The notes under the pieces are model-generated. The model was not told the DNA's origin. It searched no databases and saw only the letters and a list, made by a program, of their open reading frames with translations. Positions 13,528-21,609 of a DNA stretch of 27,820 bases are shown here, in pieces. The stretch covers positions 1 to 27,820 of the forward strand of contig QEUW01000053.1 of assembly GCA_003577005.1 (NCBI GenBank), in the 5' to 3' direction. Source of the DNA: Chloroflexota bacterium (lineage in GTDB: Bacteria > Chloroflexota > Anaerolineae > Caldilineales > Caldilineaceae). Position 1 is the stretch's first letter. Every line of letters begins with the position of its first letter. The position numbers and the translations under genes were made by a program.

Positions 13528-14139
13528 ATGCGAAACGAACTCTTGCCGGTGATGGTATTCATCCTCATCACCACCTTTTCGCCTGGGCCGAGTAACGTTG
13601 CCGGCGCCGCGATGGGTGTGCTCTACGGCTATCGGAACACCCTCAAGTTTCTGTTGGGTATGTCAGGTGGCTTTTTCCTGCTCATGTTCTTCAGCGCATG
13701 GGCTTCTGCCTCTCTGCTCGATAGTTTCCCGGCGCTTGCATCGCTGCTGCGCTATGTGGGTGCGGCGTACATTCTTTATCTTGCGTTGGGGATGTTCAAG
13801 GCAAGCTACACGTTTGATCCTGAAGCCGTCAAGCCGATGGGGTTCACCAGCGGGCTGTTGCTGCAATTGCTGAATCCCAAGCTTGTCGTCTACGGTTTGA
13901 CCCTCTTTTCCACCTTTTTTGCGCCAATGCGTGGTCAACTAGACCGGTTAGCTGTAGCGGTGATCCTGTTGGCGCTGACTGCTTTTTGCGCCACATCTGT
14001 CTGGACGCTGTTCGGAACATTGCTCAAAACCTACTTGCGTCAGCCGCCAATTCAATTGGCCGTCAATGCAGTCCTATCTCTGTCTTTGGTTTACTCAGCC
14101 TTAGAGCTTGCAGGCATCACAAACTGGCTTCTTGGCTAG
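13528..14139 (+). CDS. LysE family translocator (amino acid/metabolite exporter)
   Basis: The 203-residue membrane protein has about six hydrophobic segments. The family motif TTFSPGPSNVAGAAMGVLYG is near the N-terminus, and FTSGLLLQLLNPKLVVYGLT is the second conserved region. LysE/RhtB proteins export amino acids or related compounds across the inner membrane by proton exchange; the substrate here is unknown. AGGA lies upstream of the ATG. The AraC regulator just upstream probably controls it. The gene converges with the GyrI-like gene, with 49 bp between the stop codons. Confidence 0.93.
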   Translation: MRNELLPVMVFILITTFSPGPSNVAGAAMGVLYGYRNTLKFLLGMSGGFFLLMFFSAWASASLLDSFPALASLLRYVGAAYILYLALGMFKASYTFDPEAVKPMGFTSGLLLQLLNPKLVVYGLTLFSTFFAPMRGQLDRLAVAVILLALTAFCATSVWTLFGTLLKTYLRQPPIQLAVNAVLSLSLVYSALELAGITNWLLG

Positions 14140-14188
14140 ATTCCTGCTGCCGAGGGAGTACATGGAAGAACTTGCGCAGCAGACGGTG

Positions 14189-14695
14189 CTACTGGAGTTG
14201 TTCGTCCGCCAGCTTGATCGCCACTTCCACTTCCCACTTTGTTTTGCGTGGTTCAACGTCAGGGTCGGTGAGATAGGTCTCGTACCGTGAACGAAAGGCA
14301 TCGCCCTTTTCATCGTCCCAGCGGTCCCAGGCGATGCCATTAGTTCTCGCCCATTCGATCAGCGTTTTGTTGCCTGTCAGACCAGACCCGCTGTATACGA
14401 GGCTTGCGTAGCGACCGGCCGGCAGCACACCTGCGGAAACGCGCCCAGTGCCTGGCAGTGCTGCCGCAACCGGAATCCCCACTTCAATGTCCATCTCCCC
14501 TGCCATATCGATGACATGATAGCGCAGGAAAGGTGGCCCAGCTGGTTCCATCCCCTGCTGCTTCGCCCAGGCAGATATTTCTTTGAACAGTTTGTCCACC
14601 ACCTTTGACATCCCCTTCATCGGAGTTTGCGTGCGGATCCCCATGTAAGGCTTTTCGGGGCGGTCATCGATGCGAGGTTCGCCGACGGTTGTCAT
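14189..14695 (-). CDS. GyrI-like effector-binding domain protein
   Basis: The 168-residue protein resembles the stand-alone GyrI/AraC-effector-binding (SHV) fold: VGEPRIDDRPEKPYMGIRTQ, PPFLRYHVIDMAGEMDIEVG, PVAAALPGTGRVSAGVLPAG, RYASLVYSG and the C-terminal KWEVEVAIKL. Such domains bind small hydrophobic or cationic molecules and some hydrolyse toxic compounds. ATG 14695 has AAGGAG about 8 nt upstream; an in-frame ATG at 14740 lacks support. It is the last gene of a minus-strand group with DUF2277, a PPOX-VOC chimera and an MFS exporter. Confidence 0.88.
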   Translation of the reverse strand: MTTVGEPRIDDRPEKPYMGIRTQTPMKGMSKVVDKLFKEISAWAKQQGMEPAGPPFLRYHVIDMAGEMDIEVGIPVAAALPGTGRVSAGVLPAGRYASLVYSGSGLTGNKTLIEWARTNGIAWDRWDDEKGDAFRSRYETYLTDPDVEPRKTKWEVEVAIKLADEQLQ

Positions 14696-14751
14696 TGACA
14701 ATTCTCCTTCTTCTGTTGTATTGGTGAATCGTTCGACCATGAAGTGAAAGC

Positions 14752-15033
14752 TCAGGTTGCTATCCCTCTGGAAAACCGTTGCGCAGCGCGTGCGCGCAGC
14801 TTGGCTACCTCGACTTCACGATCCTTCGCTGGCGCATTTGTCTCGAGCGAGTCAAATAGCTTGCGGGTGACGGCGGTAATCTCATCAACGGCAACCAGAA
14901 AGGCCGCTTCGTTCGCTTTTGAGGGCTGGTTGAAGCCGCTCACCTTGCGTACAAATTGCAGCGCGGCTGCCCGAATCTCGTCCTCGGTTGCCGGCGGCTC
15001 AAAGTTGAAGAGCGTCTTGATGTTTCTACACAT
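14752..15033 (-). CDS. DUF2277 domain-containing protein
   Basis: The 93-residue protein is almost entirely DUF2277: it begins MCRNIKTLFNFEPPATEDEI and continues RAAALQFVRKVSGFNQPSKA and VDEITAVTRKLFDSLET. The family is small, soluble and uncharacterised. The frame is open further upstream, but homology and family length place the start at 15033. It begins 10 bp after the stop of the PPOX-VOC gene, so the two are very probably cotranscribed. Confidence 0.93.
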   Translation of the reverse strand: MCRNIKTLFNFEPPATEDEIRAAALQFVRKVSGFNQPSKANEAAFLVAVDEITAVTRKLFDSLETNAPAKDREVEVAKLRARAAQRFSRGIAT

Positions 15034-15043
15034 GGCGTTTCCT

Positions 15044-15478
15044 CTAACTACGGGAAGTGATCTGCTGCACGGCCCAGCCGTTGCCGTCCGGGTCGCTGAA
15101 AAAGATAAATCCGACGTTGTTGAGGTCGTCGCCCTCACGCGCCGGGCGCGCACCTTGCGGGCCAAGCACCTGGACCTCGCTCACGAGATCGAGGCCCTCT
15201 TCATTGAGCGCGTTGCACCCGGTTGTGAGGATGCAGTGCATGTTATGGGCAAGATTCTTTGCTTTGCGCTCATACTCGCCAGTACAGAAGTAAAGCGCAT
15301 CATCCTGCCAGACTGCGAGCAATGGCGTGACGTGCGGGCGTCCGTCTGGCCGTACCGTCGAGAGCCAGAAGACTTCTGCCTGCTCCAAGTGCTTGAGGGC
15401 CTCTGTCCATGGCGTTGGCGTTGCATCAGGGCTGCTGAATTGCGGGTGCAACTCGGCCACTGGGTCCTTGTCGGCCAT
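15044..15478 (-). CDS. Chimeric protein: PPOX-type flavin domain joined to a VOC tail
   Basis: The 144-residue frame has two unrelated parts. Residues ~1-100 are a pyridoxamine 5'-phosphate oxidase-like FMN/F420 domain (EVFWLSTVRPDGRPHVTPLL, DDALYFCTGEYERKAKNL, CILTTGCNALNEEGLDLV). The PPOX barrel should continue for another ~40-60 residues but stops there. Residues ~101-144 are the C-terminal strand of a glyoxalase/VOC protein (VGFIFFSDPDGNGWAVQQI). The join is in frame. This suggests an in-frame deletion between two formerly adjacent genes, since PPOX and VOC genes are both common in such clusters. Whether the product folds is doubtful. AAGGAG upstream supports the start. An assembly error is the main alternative. 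Confidence 0.75.
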   Translation of the reverse strand: MADKDPVAELHPQFSSPDATPTPWTEALKHLEQAEVFWLSTVRPDGRPHVTPLLAVWQDDALYFCTGEYERKAKNLAHNMHCILTTGCNALNEEGLDLVSEVQVLGPQGARPAREGDDLNNVGFIFFSDPDGNGWAVQQITSRS

Positions 15479-15558
15479 CGTATTTCTCCTTTCCACAAAA
15501 GGCGGACCAGCATTTCTGCTTTGGCGATGGGCTGTTGTGTAAGCTGAAGGTTGTTCAC

Positions 15559-16902
15559 TTATGCCTCCCCTGCCGCAGCGGCAGCCAGCGCGCAGGCGTC
15601 GTCTGGCGACTCTTGTTGGTAATTCGCCGACAACAACCTGTACGACCGTGACTGCATGGCAAGCAGGGTGACAACCAGCCCGATCAAACCGGCCATGATA
15701 AAGACCAGCGCGATCCCCCGATCCACGCCCGTGCCAAACCAGTCGCCGATGAGCGCCACACCCGCGCCAGTGGTCATAAAGGGAATAAAGATCAACTGGG
15801 CGATGGGGCCGATCAGAAAGGCCGTGATGGGCGAGGCCGCCTGCTCCACGCTCTGGGCAAAGCCAAAGACGCGCCCCTGCCGTTCGGGCGGGATCACTCT
15901 CTGCAGGATGGTCTGCTCGGCTGCTTCGACCACCGGTACCAGACAGATCCAGATAAATACGCCCACCGCCAGCAAGACAATCGAGGCCTGGATCGTAAAG
16001 AAGATGCAGATCGTCCACATCGCGATATTGGCGAGAAAGATCAGGCGCAACGGATTCCTGCCCAATCCTCGCCTGGCGACAATCAATCCACCGAGGATAA
16101 ACCCCAGGCTCAAAAAGCCCCACAGCGTCCCCCAGACCTCCACTGAAACAAGCTCCAGGCCGTACGGGTCCATCAGCGCCATGAAGACACCCCCTAAGAA
16201 GTTGTTGAAGGTGTGAAAGAAGATCAGCCCGAACAGCCCAGGGACCGACCGGATGGCGTCAACGGACCCTCGTAGATCGATGCTGTGCGTGTGCGCTTCA
16301 GTCTGTGCCCCTTTCCGTTCGGGAAGGGGCAGCGTCAGCAAATGGAGCACCGCCGACAGCGTCACCACGATGGCGCTCACGAGCATCCAGGTGACGCCAA
16401 AGAAACCGATAGCCAGACCGCTCAGGATCGAAGCAACCAGAAACGCCACCCCATTGGCGCTGCCAACCAACCCGTTGGCTCGGTCTCGCTGCCCCTCGGG
16501 AACCATCACCGTGACAAGTGTCAAGAGCGCAATGCCGCGCAGATTGCCGGCGATGGCGCCCACCAGCGTCAGCACGATGAAGAGCCACAGCAGCGGGCTC
16601 CCTGCATAGGAAAATTCGCCTGGCGGGGTGGCGATAAAAACAAGAAAGGCGAGCGCATACAAAATCAAAGAGCCGAGGCTGGAGAGCGTCATCGCTCTCT
16701 TCTTGGGATAGCGGTCCACCACCGAGCCGAGCAAAAAGCCCGAGAAGGCCACGGTGACAGTATAGACGCCGGCCATGACCGAGGTGGCAATCACCGACCG
16801 GGTCTCCAGATAGACCCAGAAGGTGACGGCAAACCAGACAAAGGTATTGGTTACTGAAGCTACCAACGAGTTGGCCAGGATGGCGTAAAAGAGTCTCGTC
16901 AT
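15559..16902 (-). CDS. MFS transporter (drug-efflux-like)
   Basis: The 447-residue protein has about 12 hydrophobic segments. MTRLFYAILANSLVASVTNT opens the first; the loop between segments 2 and 3 carries the MFS motif GSVVDRYPKKRAMTLSS, and a mid-protein loop has LPLPERKGAQTE. The second half repeats the fold (LGFILGGLIVARRGLGRNPL). It resembles the MFS group that includes macrolide/multidrug efflux proteins; substrate unknown. ATG 16902 has AAGGA 8 nt upstream. The 198-bp gap on its 5' side shows GATC-rich imperfect palindromes (e.g. around 17030) but no convincing promoter. Confidence 0.93.
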   Translation of the reverse strand: MTRLFYAILANSLVASVTNTFVWFAVTFWVYLETRSVIATSVMAGVYTVTVAFSGFLLGSVVDRYPKKRAMTLSSLGSLILYALAFLVFIATPPGEFSYAGSPLLWLFIVLTLVGAIAGNLRGIALLTLVTVMVPEGQRDRANGLVGSANGVAFLVASILSGLAIGFFGVTWMLVSAIVVTLSAVLHLLTLPLPERKGAQTEAHTHSIDLRGSVDAIRSVPGLFGLIFFHTFNNFLGGVFMALMDPYGLELVSVEVWGTLWGFLSLGFILGGLIVARRGLGRNPLRLIFLANIAMWTICIFFTIQASIVLLAVGVFIWICLVPVVEAAEQTILQRVIPPERQGRVFGFAQSVEQAASPITAFLIGPIAQLIFIPFMTTGAGVALIGDWFGTGVDRGIALVFIMAGLIGLVVTLLAMQSRSYRLLSANYQQESPDDACALAAAAAGEA

Positions 16903-17100
16903 CTGTTCTATCCTTAAGAAGCGTGTTCTCTGGTAGATTGGCTGCGTTACAGGGATGCAACGGAATATCGATCCATGGAACGATCCGTGGGAACACCATA
17001 GCACAGCACCCCGGTTGCCAAACCGATCTTTGGATCAGATCTTTTATGGTCGGATTGGCAGATCGATTGTCCACACCTGTACAACGAGTGGAATACGCGT

Positions 17101-17502
17101 TCAGGCCACCTCGCGTGTCAGCATCTTGCCATTGCGCGGTGCAATAGGCTTCACCCGCCAGCGCATATAGGCCACAAAGGTGGTCAACACAACGAGGAGG
17201 GCGGTGATGGCCGCACTACCTATTTCTCCCCGGAAGAGATGAAGCACCGTGGCGCTTACCACCACAATCATCAGCCCTGCGGCTGCCAAAGCCGTCAGCC
17301 AGGGCAGAATACGGGTGACGCCGGGCAAAATCAGACCGACCGCCGCCAACAATTCGGCCACCCCGATGAAGATGCGGAATTCTCGCCCTAACTGTTCATC
17401 CATCATCGCAACCATCTCGGCCGGTGGGGCGACCATTAGCCAACCATGCGCTATAAATGCGGCGGCAAGCAATACTTGAAGAACCCAGAGTACACCATTC
17501 AT
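17101..17502 (-). CDS. DoxX family membrane protein
   Basis: The 133-residue protein has four hydrophobic helices: GVLWVLQVLLAAAFIAHGWL, FIGVAELLAAVGLILPGVT, LPWLTALAAAGLMIVVVSAT and AAITALLVVLTTFVAYMRW. The H-G-x-x-K-like end of helix 1 and the GVAELLAAVGLILPG stretch are typical of DoxX. Members are implicated in respiration or redox stress in some bacteria; here the role is unknown. The start at 17502 follows GGAG; upstream in-frame ATG 17574 lies inside the palindromic element and is rejected. Confidence 0.9.
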   Translation of the reverse strand: MNGVLWVLQVLLAAAFIAHGWLMVAPPAEMVAMMDEQLGREFRIFIGVAELLAAVGLILPGVTRILPWLTALAAAGLMIVVVSATVLHLFRGEIGSAAITALLVVLTTFVAYMRWRVKPIAPRNGKMLTREVA

Positions 17503-17533
17503 GGATGAATCTCCTTTGACATAGGCTCGTCTA

Positions 17534-17660
17534 AGAAGCTGTTTGAAAAGTGGGGTGACAATCGGTGCGTTCACCTTTCAACGAAGCCAACCTCCCAGGT
17601 ACATCGCACGCTTTGCGTGCAACGCACCAAGGCGACAATTCCCCTTTTCAAACAGCTTCT
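17534..17660. repeat. Palindromic element, GAAGCTGTTTGAAAAG ends (copy 1)
   Basis: The ends AGAAGCTGTTTGAAAA (17534-17549) and TTTTCAAACAGCTTCT (17645-17660) are perfect inverted repeats that continue imperfectly inwards through GGTGCGTT/AACGCACC. The right half holds a hairpin GCACGC-ttt-GCGTGC. Length is ~127 bp. The element overlaps the 3' end of the hydrolase gene and supplies its stop codon. A related structure lies at 24991-25059. No clear target duplication is visible, though both ends abut TA. Confidence 0.65.
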
Positions 17661-18445
17661 AAAAAAGAAACAAGCACCGGAAGCAACAGATCCGCTCGCG
17701 TCAGGATGTTGTAATGTGTCGTGCCGGGCAGGATAGCCAGCTGCGAGGGTGGGCGCGCAGAACCATCCCAACCGGCGTCGCGCAGGCCGCCACCAAGCAG
17801 GGCGAACAGCTCTGCCGCGTGCGCTGGAGGAACGCTGTCGGCGTCGCCGAGTATGATCAGCGTGGGCGCCTGGATCGCAACGACACCCTCCGTCCAGTCA
17901 TAGTCTGTGTAAAGCAGTTGTCTTGTTTTGTTGGCGAGCCGTGGAAAATCTTCCGGCCTGGGCGCAACGTTGACATAGGCCTCGTGGATGAACGTGCCGG
18001 TCATCGCATCGGCGTTGATCTGCCCCATGCCGGCGAGGACTTCGGGGAACCAACCATTTCGCTTATAGGGGGCGGAAACGACCACCAGTTTGCGCACCAC
18101 TTCCGGGTGACGGATGGCAGTTTGCAGCGCAGCGCCGCCACCCAGCGAATAGCCGAGCACATCGGCCTGTTCAAATCCCAAGTGCTTGATCAATGCGGCG
18201 ATGTCATCCCCAAACTGCTCTAGCTGGAACGGGCGGTCGGTGTCCGCTGTATGGCCGTGCGCCTGCAATTCAACGCCGATGACTTGCCGGCCTGCGGCCA
18301 GCGCTGGGAGCAGTGGATAAAACATCCCAACTGTACCAAAGCCGCCGTGGATCAGAATCAGTGGGTCCCCGGTGCCGTGAATCTCATAGTACATCTGGAG
18401 GCCGTTTACAGGGGCATAGCCTGTTCTAGGGATAGTAGTTGCCAT
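17648..18445 (-). CDS. Alpha/beta hydrolase
   Basis: The 265-residue protein shows LILIHGGFGTVGMF (oxyanion HGG), the nucleophile elbow GYSLGGG (Ser), the acid region TLIILGDADSVPP and the His in LPGTTHY. It is a soluble hydrolase of the haloperoxidase/esterase-like group; substrate unknown. ATG 18445 has AAAGGA 6 nt upstream and homology begins shortly after it. The last three residues and the stop lie within the end of a palindromic element. The HxlR regulator gene is divergent, and the shared 170-bp region carries good promoters for both, so HxlR likely regulates it. Confidence 0.93.
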   Translation of the reverse strand: MATTIPRTGYAPVNGLQMYYEIHGTGDPLILIHGGFGTVGMFYPLLPALAAGRQVIGVELQAHGHTADTDRPFQLEQFGDDIAALIKHLGFEQADVLGYSLGGGAALQTAIRHPEVVRKLVVVSAPYKRNGWFPEVLAGMGQINADAMTGTFIHEAYVNVAPRPEDFPRLANKTRQLLYTDYDWTEGVVAIQAPTLIILGDADSVPPAHAAELFALLGGGLRDAGWDGSARPPSQLAILPGTTHYNILTRADLLLPVLVSFLEAV

Positions 18446-18491
18446 GATAGTCCTTTCATATACGGGTCGGTCTAGTCTTGGCCACAAATAC

Positions 18492-18543
18492 AGAACAAAC
18501 GTTCTAGTCAGCATAGTATAGGCTAACTATTTCAAAAAGTCAA
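18492..18543 (-). promoter_or_regulatory. Hydrolase promoter with operator-like dyad
   Basis: On the minus strand TTGACT (18543-18538) and TATACT (18520-18515) are 17 bp apart. AGAAC-aaac-GTTCT (18492-18505) lies directly downstream, over or just past the expected transcription start, the right place for a repressor. The divergent HxlR protein is the obvious candidate. Confidence 0.65.
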
Positions 18544-18579
18544 GTACCAAATTCAAAAAATAAAGCTCATAAATCAAAT

Positions 18580-18608
18580 TTGAATTTAGGCTGTCTGAGC
18601 GATATACT
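18580..18608 (+). promoter_or_regulatory. hxlR promoter, probably leaderless transcript
   Basis: TTGAAT (18580-18585) and TATACT (18603-18608) are 17 bp apart. The start codon chosen for the HxlR gene is at 18616, only 7 bp past the -10 box, so the transcript would begin at or within a base or two of the ATG. Confidence 0.55.
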
Positions 18609-18615
18609 AGAGGAT

Positions 18616-19293
18616 ATGACAACCCGAAGTTATACCCAGCTGTGTGGTCTGGCCTATGCCCTCGATATCGTCGGCGAACGCTGGACCTTGCTTGTGATCC
18701 GTGAATTATTTGCCGGCCCGCGTCGCTTTGTAGACCTCCTGGATGGGCTGCCCGGCATCAGCACCAATTTGCTTGCCGAGCGGCTCAAACACCTGAAACA
18801 GCACGGCGTGATCCGCCGTCGCATTCTGCCGCCGCCGGCAGGGTCAACCATCTACGAGTTGACCCCACGCGGGCTGGCGCTGGAAAAGACGCTGCTCGAA
18901 CTGGGCAAGTGGGGCAGCCAATTTGTACCTCCATCGATGGAAGGAGCCACTGTGCTCCGTCTTGGTTCCTATGCGCTAACTCTCAAGACCTTTTTTCGAC
19001 CGCACCTGGCGCAAGGGGTCAACGAAACCTATGCGCTCCACGTCGACGATGAGTTCCTTCAGGTGCAGATTGAGGATGGCGACATTCACGTACAGCAGAA
19101 TGAAACCCGCCCTGCCGACGCGGCCTTTTATACCGACATCATCTCCTATCTTGGGCTATTGATGGGGCAGATCCACCCAGATCAGGCAATTGCCAGCGGG
19201 CTTGTGCGGGTCGAGGGTGACCCTGGCGCGTTGTGTCGATTTCTGGAGCTATGTGGTCTACCAGACCCTGTCGAATCGGATCTGCCTAATTGA
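18616..19293 (+). CDS. HxlR family transcriptional regulator with SCP2-like C-terminus
   Basis: The 225-residue protein begins with an HxlR winged helix: CGLAYALDIVGERWTLLVIR, ELFAGPRRFVDLLDGLPGIS, NLLAERLKHLKQHGVIRRRI and YELTPRGLALEKTLLELGKW. The remaining ~110 residues (ALHVDDEFLQVQIEDGDIHV ... ADAAFYTDIISYLGLLMGQI) resemble the SCP2/alkyl-sulfatase-type lipid-binding domain that some HxlR-type proteins carry, suggesting a hydrophobic effector. It is divergent from the alpha/beta hydrolase. Its 3' end overlaps the response-regulator gene by 8 bp, tail to tail. Start at 18616 is chosen from homology; an upstream TTG at 18580 overlaps the -35 box. Confidence 0.9.
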   Translation: MTTRSYTQLCGLAYALDIVGERWTLLVIRELFAGPRRFVDLLDGLPGISTNLLAERLKHLKQHGVIRRRILPPPAGSTIYELTPRGLALEKTLLELGKWGSQFVPPSMEGATVLRLGSYALTLKTFFRPHLAQGVNETYALHVDDEFLQVQIEDGDIHVQQNETRPADAAFYTDIISYLGLLMGQIHPDQAIASGLVRVEGDPGALCRFLELCGLPDPVESDLPN

Positions 19294-20524
19294 GGGTAGG
19301 TTGCGAGGTGTGAACTGGCTGCCCCAGTGGAGAGAGCCGGTCGAGCGCGGCCAGAAAGTTTTGGCGGGTCACCGGTTTTTGCACAAAGCCGCTGGCGCCC
19401 AGCGCCAATGCCAACTCCTCTTGGGTCAGAATCGAACAGACAACCACAGGGATCTGCCCGGTGCGGGGATGTTGGCGCAGCCGCCCCAGCACTTCCCAGC
19501 CATCTATCTGTGGCATCATGACATCGAGCACGATGATCTGAGGCGTAATCTGTTGCGCCAGCCCTAGCGCCTGATCGGGGTCACGCGTCACCAGGATGTG
19601 GTAGCGAGTGCCGGCAGCGTACCGGCGGAGGAGCTCCAACGTGTCCGGGTTATCGTCGATAACCAGAACCGGCAGCCGGCCCAACGCCGGCAACAGCAGA
19701 TGGGCGGCAAAGCGATCATCCGCTGTTGAGACATCCACAATGCAACCACAGAGGCGAGCCAGGCGGCGGGTCATACGGAGTTCGGCGTCTGGCTCGCCAC
19801 GCACCACGGCGCCAGGCGAGCAGACAACCTCAACTGCAATCTCTGCTGCTTCCGGCTGGGCGGTGACGAGGACGCGGCCGCGTGCGCTTGCGTGGATGGC
19901 CGTATCGAGCACACCGAGCAGGAGCTGCCGCAGGGCGACTGGGTGCATGGCAACCGCAAGCGGCTGAGTATCCATCTGTAATTCTAGCGCCACCTGATGC
20001 TGTTGCGCCAGTGGTGTCACCAGCGCCAACACGGAAGGCAACCCCTCGTGAAGATTGACGCCCTGTTCAGGTGGAGCATCCTGGAGCCAGGCAAGCTCCT
20101 GGTGCCACTGTGGGCCTGCCTCATCGTCGTCGGGTGGCGGCGACTCCGCCCGGGTGGAGGGCAAATAGCGCTCCTGGAGACGTGCGGCCAGAGCCTCCAG
20201 GGCGGCATGTTGTTCGCGGCGCAGATGGCGTGCGCTGATCCCCAGTTGGTCTGCCACTTCGTCGGGGCCAAACTGCTGAACAAAACGAAAATGCAATAAA
20301 TCATAGATACGCCAGGCGCGCATCTGCGCTGGTGTCTCGTGTGCGGGCCGCAGCGATTCGATTGCATCGATCAGCAGGTCGCGCAGGGCAGTCGGGTGGT
20401 TAGCTCCCTCAACAGGGCCGAGAAGCTGGCGCAATCCATTGCGGCGCAACGTGGCCGGGTCGTACAACGCACTCAATGCCTCGCGCAGCTGCTGAAGAAA
20501 CCCCTCATAGCTGTTCATGACCAT
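19286..20524 (-). CDS. Response regulator with degenerate kinase-like middle domain
   Basis: The 412-residue protein has three parts. Residues ~1-120 are helical with a helix-turn-helix-like segment (FGPDEVADQLGISARHLRRE). Residues ~155-280 follow the layout of a histidine-kinase ATP-binding domain (HPVALRQLLLGVLDTAIHAS in place of the N box, MTRRLARLCGCIVDVS near the end), but the N-box Asn and the G1/G2 glycine boxes are missing, so ATP binding is unlikely. Residues ~285-395 are a standard receiver: VLVIDDN acidic pair, phosphoacceptor Asp334 (VLDVMMP), Ser364 and Lys383 (QKPVT). No DNA-binding domain follows. The KPVTRxxxLAAL ending recurs in the hybrid kinase at 25070, so the two may work together. 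ATG 20524 or 20518 may be used. Confidence 0.82.
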   Translation of the reverse strand: MVMNSYEGFLQQLREALSALYDPATLRRNGLRQLLGPVEGANHPTALRDLLIDAIESLRPAHETPAQMRAWRIYDLLHFRFVQQFGPDEVADQLGISARHLRREQHAALEALAARLQERYLPSTRAESPPPDDDEAGPQWHQELAWLQDAPPEQGVNLHEGLPSVLALVTPLAQQHQVALELQMDTQPLAVAMHPVALRQLLLGVLDTAIHASARGRVLVTAQPEAAEIAVEVVCSPGAVVRGEPDAELRMTRRLARLCGCIVDVSTADDRFAAHLLLPALGRLPVLVIDDNPDTLELLRRYAAGTRYHILVTRDPDQALGLAQQITPQIIVLDVMMPQIDGWEVLGRLRQHPRTGQIPVVVCSILTQEELALALGASGFVQKPVTRQNFLAALDRLSPLGQPVHTSQPTLN

Positions 20525-20583
20525 TTTTTGGCCTTTTTACGTCCGCATCGCGGCCAAAATCGTCGATCAGCAGGTTAAAACTC

Positions 20584-20592
20584 TGCTATAAT
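20584..20592 (+). promoter_or_regulatory. Extended -10 promoter of the rraA-like/ABC operon
   Basis: TGCTATAAT (20584-20592) is a consensus extended -10 element with no good -35 box. Transcription from it would give a ~240-nt leader that contains the iterated-unit hairpin at 20694-20788. The rest of the 314-bp gap 20525-20838 shows nothing else recognisable apart from that hairpin and the start-codon repeat described there. Confidence 0.5.
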
Positions 20593-20693
20593 GCGCCTGC
20601 CGACACTATACAACAGGAAGGCTGCGGATGCAAGCAAGTACGCATCTCCTCCCCCATGCCACTAAAGGTTTCGTCGCACACTTCTCGTTAGTA

Positions 20694-20788
20694 GGGATGG
20701 ACCACGGATGCGGCGGATCTGTGCAGATTTGAAAAGAAAGACTGCTCCGCACCAATCCGCCTGATCCGCCTAATCCGCAGTCCATCCC
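20694..20788. repeat. Iterated-unit hairpin in the 5' leader (ATCCGCCTR units)
   Basis: Outer arms GGGATGGAC (20694-20702) and GTCCATCCC (20780-20788) pair perfectly; inner GGAT-gc-GGCGGAT (20706-20718) pairs with ATCCGCC-ta-ATCC (20764-20776). The right arm consists of three consecutive 9-bp units, ATCCGCCTG, ATCCGCCTA, ATCCGCAGT (20755-20781). GGATGGACCA from the left arm recurs exactly at 20830-20839, overlapping the start codon of the RraA-like gene. Confidence 0.6.
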
Positions 20789-20838
20789 CATCTCGCATCC
20801 GTTCCACCCCTTCGATCCGTAGTAGCAAAGGATGGACC

Positions 20839-21591
20839 ATGACCAATCAAAACAGCAACCCGATTGATCCCTACGAATTACGCAAACAGTACAAGTATCT
20901 GCGCGTGGTTGATGTGGTCGATGCGCTGGATGGCATCGGCTATTTCAACATTGGTTTTATGGACCTGGACATTCAGCCACTCTGGCGGCCAATGAAGTTC
21001 TGGGGCGTGGCAGTGACCTTGCGTTGTGTGCCCTCCAACCGGCCCATGTGGAAGCTTGACACCACCGAGGATATTGTCAACGCTCACCGCATCTGGTTCA
21101 ACGAGGTGGGTCATTTGGGCGTCAACGACCTGATCCAGGAAGGGAGCGTCGTCGTCATGGATTCGGGCGGCGGGCCGGAGGTGGGTTTCTGGGGTTCCAA
21201 CAATGCGCTCGATGTGGTCGCACGCGGGGCAGTGGGCATCATCACCGACGGGTATGCCCGTGATACGGGTGAGATCACGTTGCAGAAGACGCCCGTCGCG
21301 GCGCGGCGCCGGGGGCGGCCGATTATCCCGGGTCGCATCATGGCTGTGGAACGCCAGGTGACCATTGCCTGTGGTGGCGCACAAGTGCGTCCCGGCGACA
21401 TGGTGGGCTGCGACGACGACGGCATCGTCGTTGTGCCGCAGGAAGTGGCGGCGGAGGTAGCCGTTCACGCCCGGGCGGTGCTTTTGCACGATATGCGTGG
21501 CCGGCGCCGCCTCTACGAACGCCTGGGGATGCCGCCTGATGAGACCGTGGATGTGGAGATGGTTGAGGCATATTATCGGCAGTTTGAGTAG
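20839..21591 (+). CDS. RraA-like family protein
   Basis: The 250-residue protein contains the RraA/HMG-aldolase-like core: VDVVDALDGIGYFNIG at the N-terminus, GSVVVMDSGGGPEVGFWGSN, GAVGIITDGYARDTGEI with the conserved Arg-Asp pair, and CGGAQVRPGDMVGCDDDGIV. Relatives act as metal-dependent aldolases/oxaloacetate decarboxylases or bind RNase E; the latter is unlikely here. N- and C-terminal extensions make it longer than the ~160-residue E. coli RraA. AAAGGA lies 6 nt before the ATG. It stands 18 bp upstream of the binding-protein gene, so it probably acts on the imported compound. Confidence 0.88.
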   Translation: MTNQNSNPIDPYELRKQYKYLRVVDVVDALDGIGYFNIGFMDLDIQPLWRPMKFWGVAVTLRCVPSNRPMWKLDTTEDIVNAHRIWFNEVGHLGVNDLIQEGSVVVMDSGGGPEVGFWGSNNALDVVARGAVGIITDGYARDTGEITLQKTPVAARRRGRPIIPGRIMAVERQVTIACGGAQVRPGDMVGCDDDGIVVVPQEVAAEVAVHARAVLLHDMRGRRRLYERLGMPPDETVDVEMVEAYYRQFE

Positions 21592-21609
21592 ACCAAAGGA
21601 GGATCGAGT

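Noticed and set aside
14144..14182. CTGCTGC/GCAGCAG inverted repeat between convergent genes
   Set aside because: Arms are only 7 bp with a 25-nt loop and no T run; too weak to call a terminator.
15400..15558. Small frame starting GTG right after the MFS stop codon
   Set aside because: A GGGGAGG precedes it, but it runs out of frame into the PPOX-VOC gene and has no recognisable feature; it may be only a chance frame.
15479..16123. Upstream extension of the PPOX-VOC frame
   Set aside because: It would overlap the MFS gene out of frame and its translation lacks any domain; a good ribosome-binding site supports the start at 15478.
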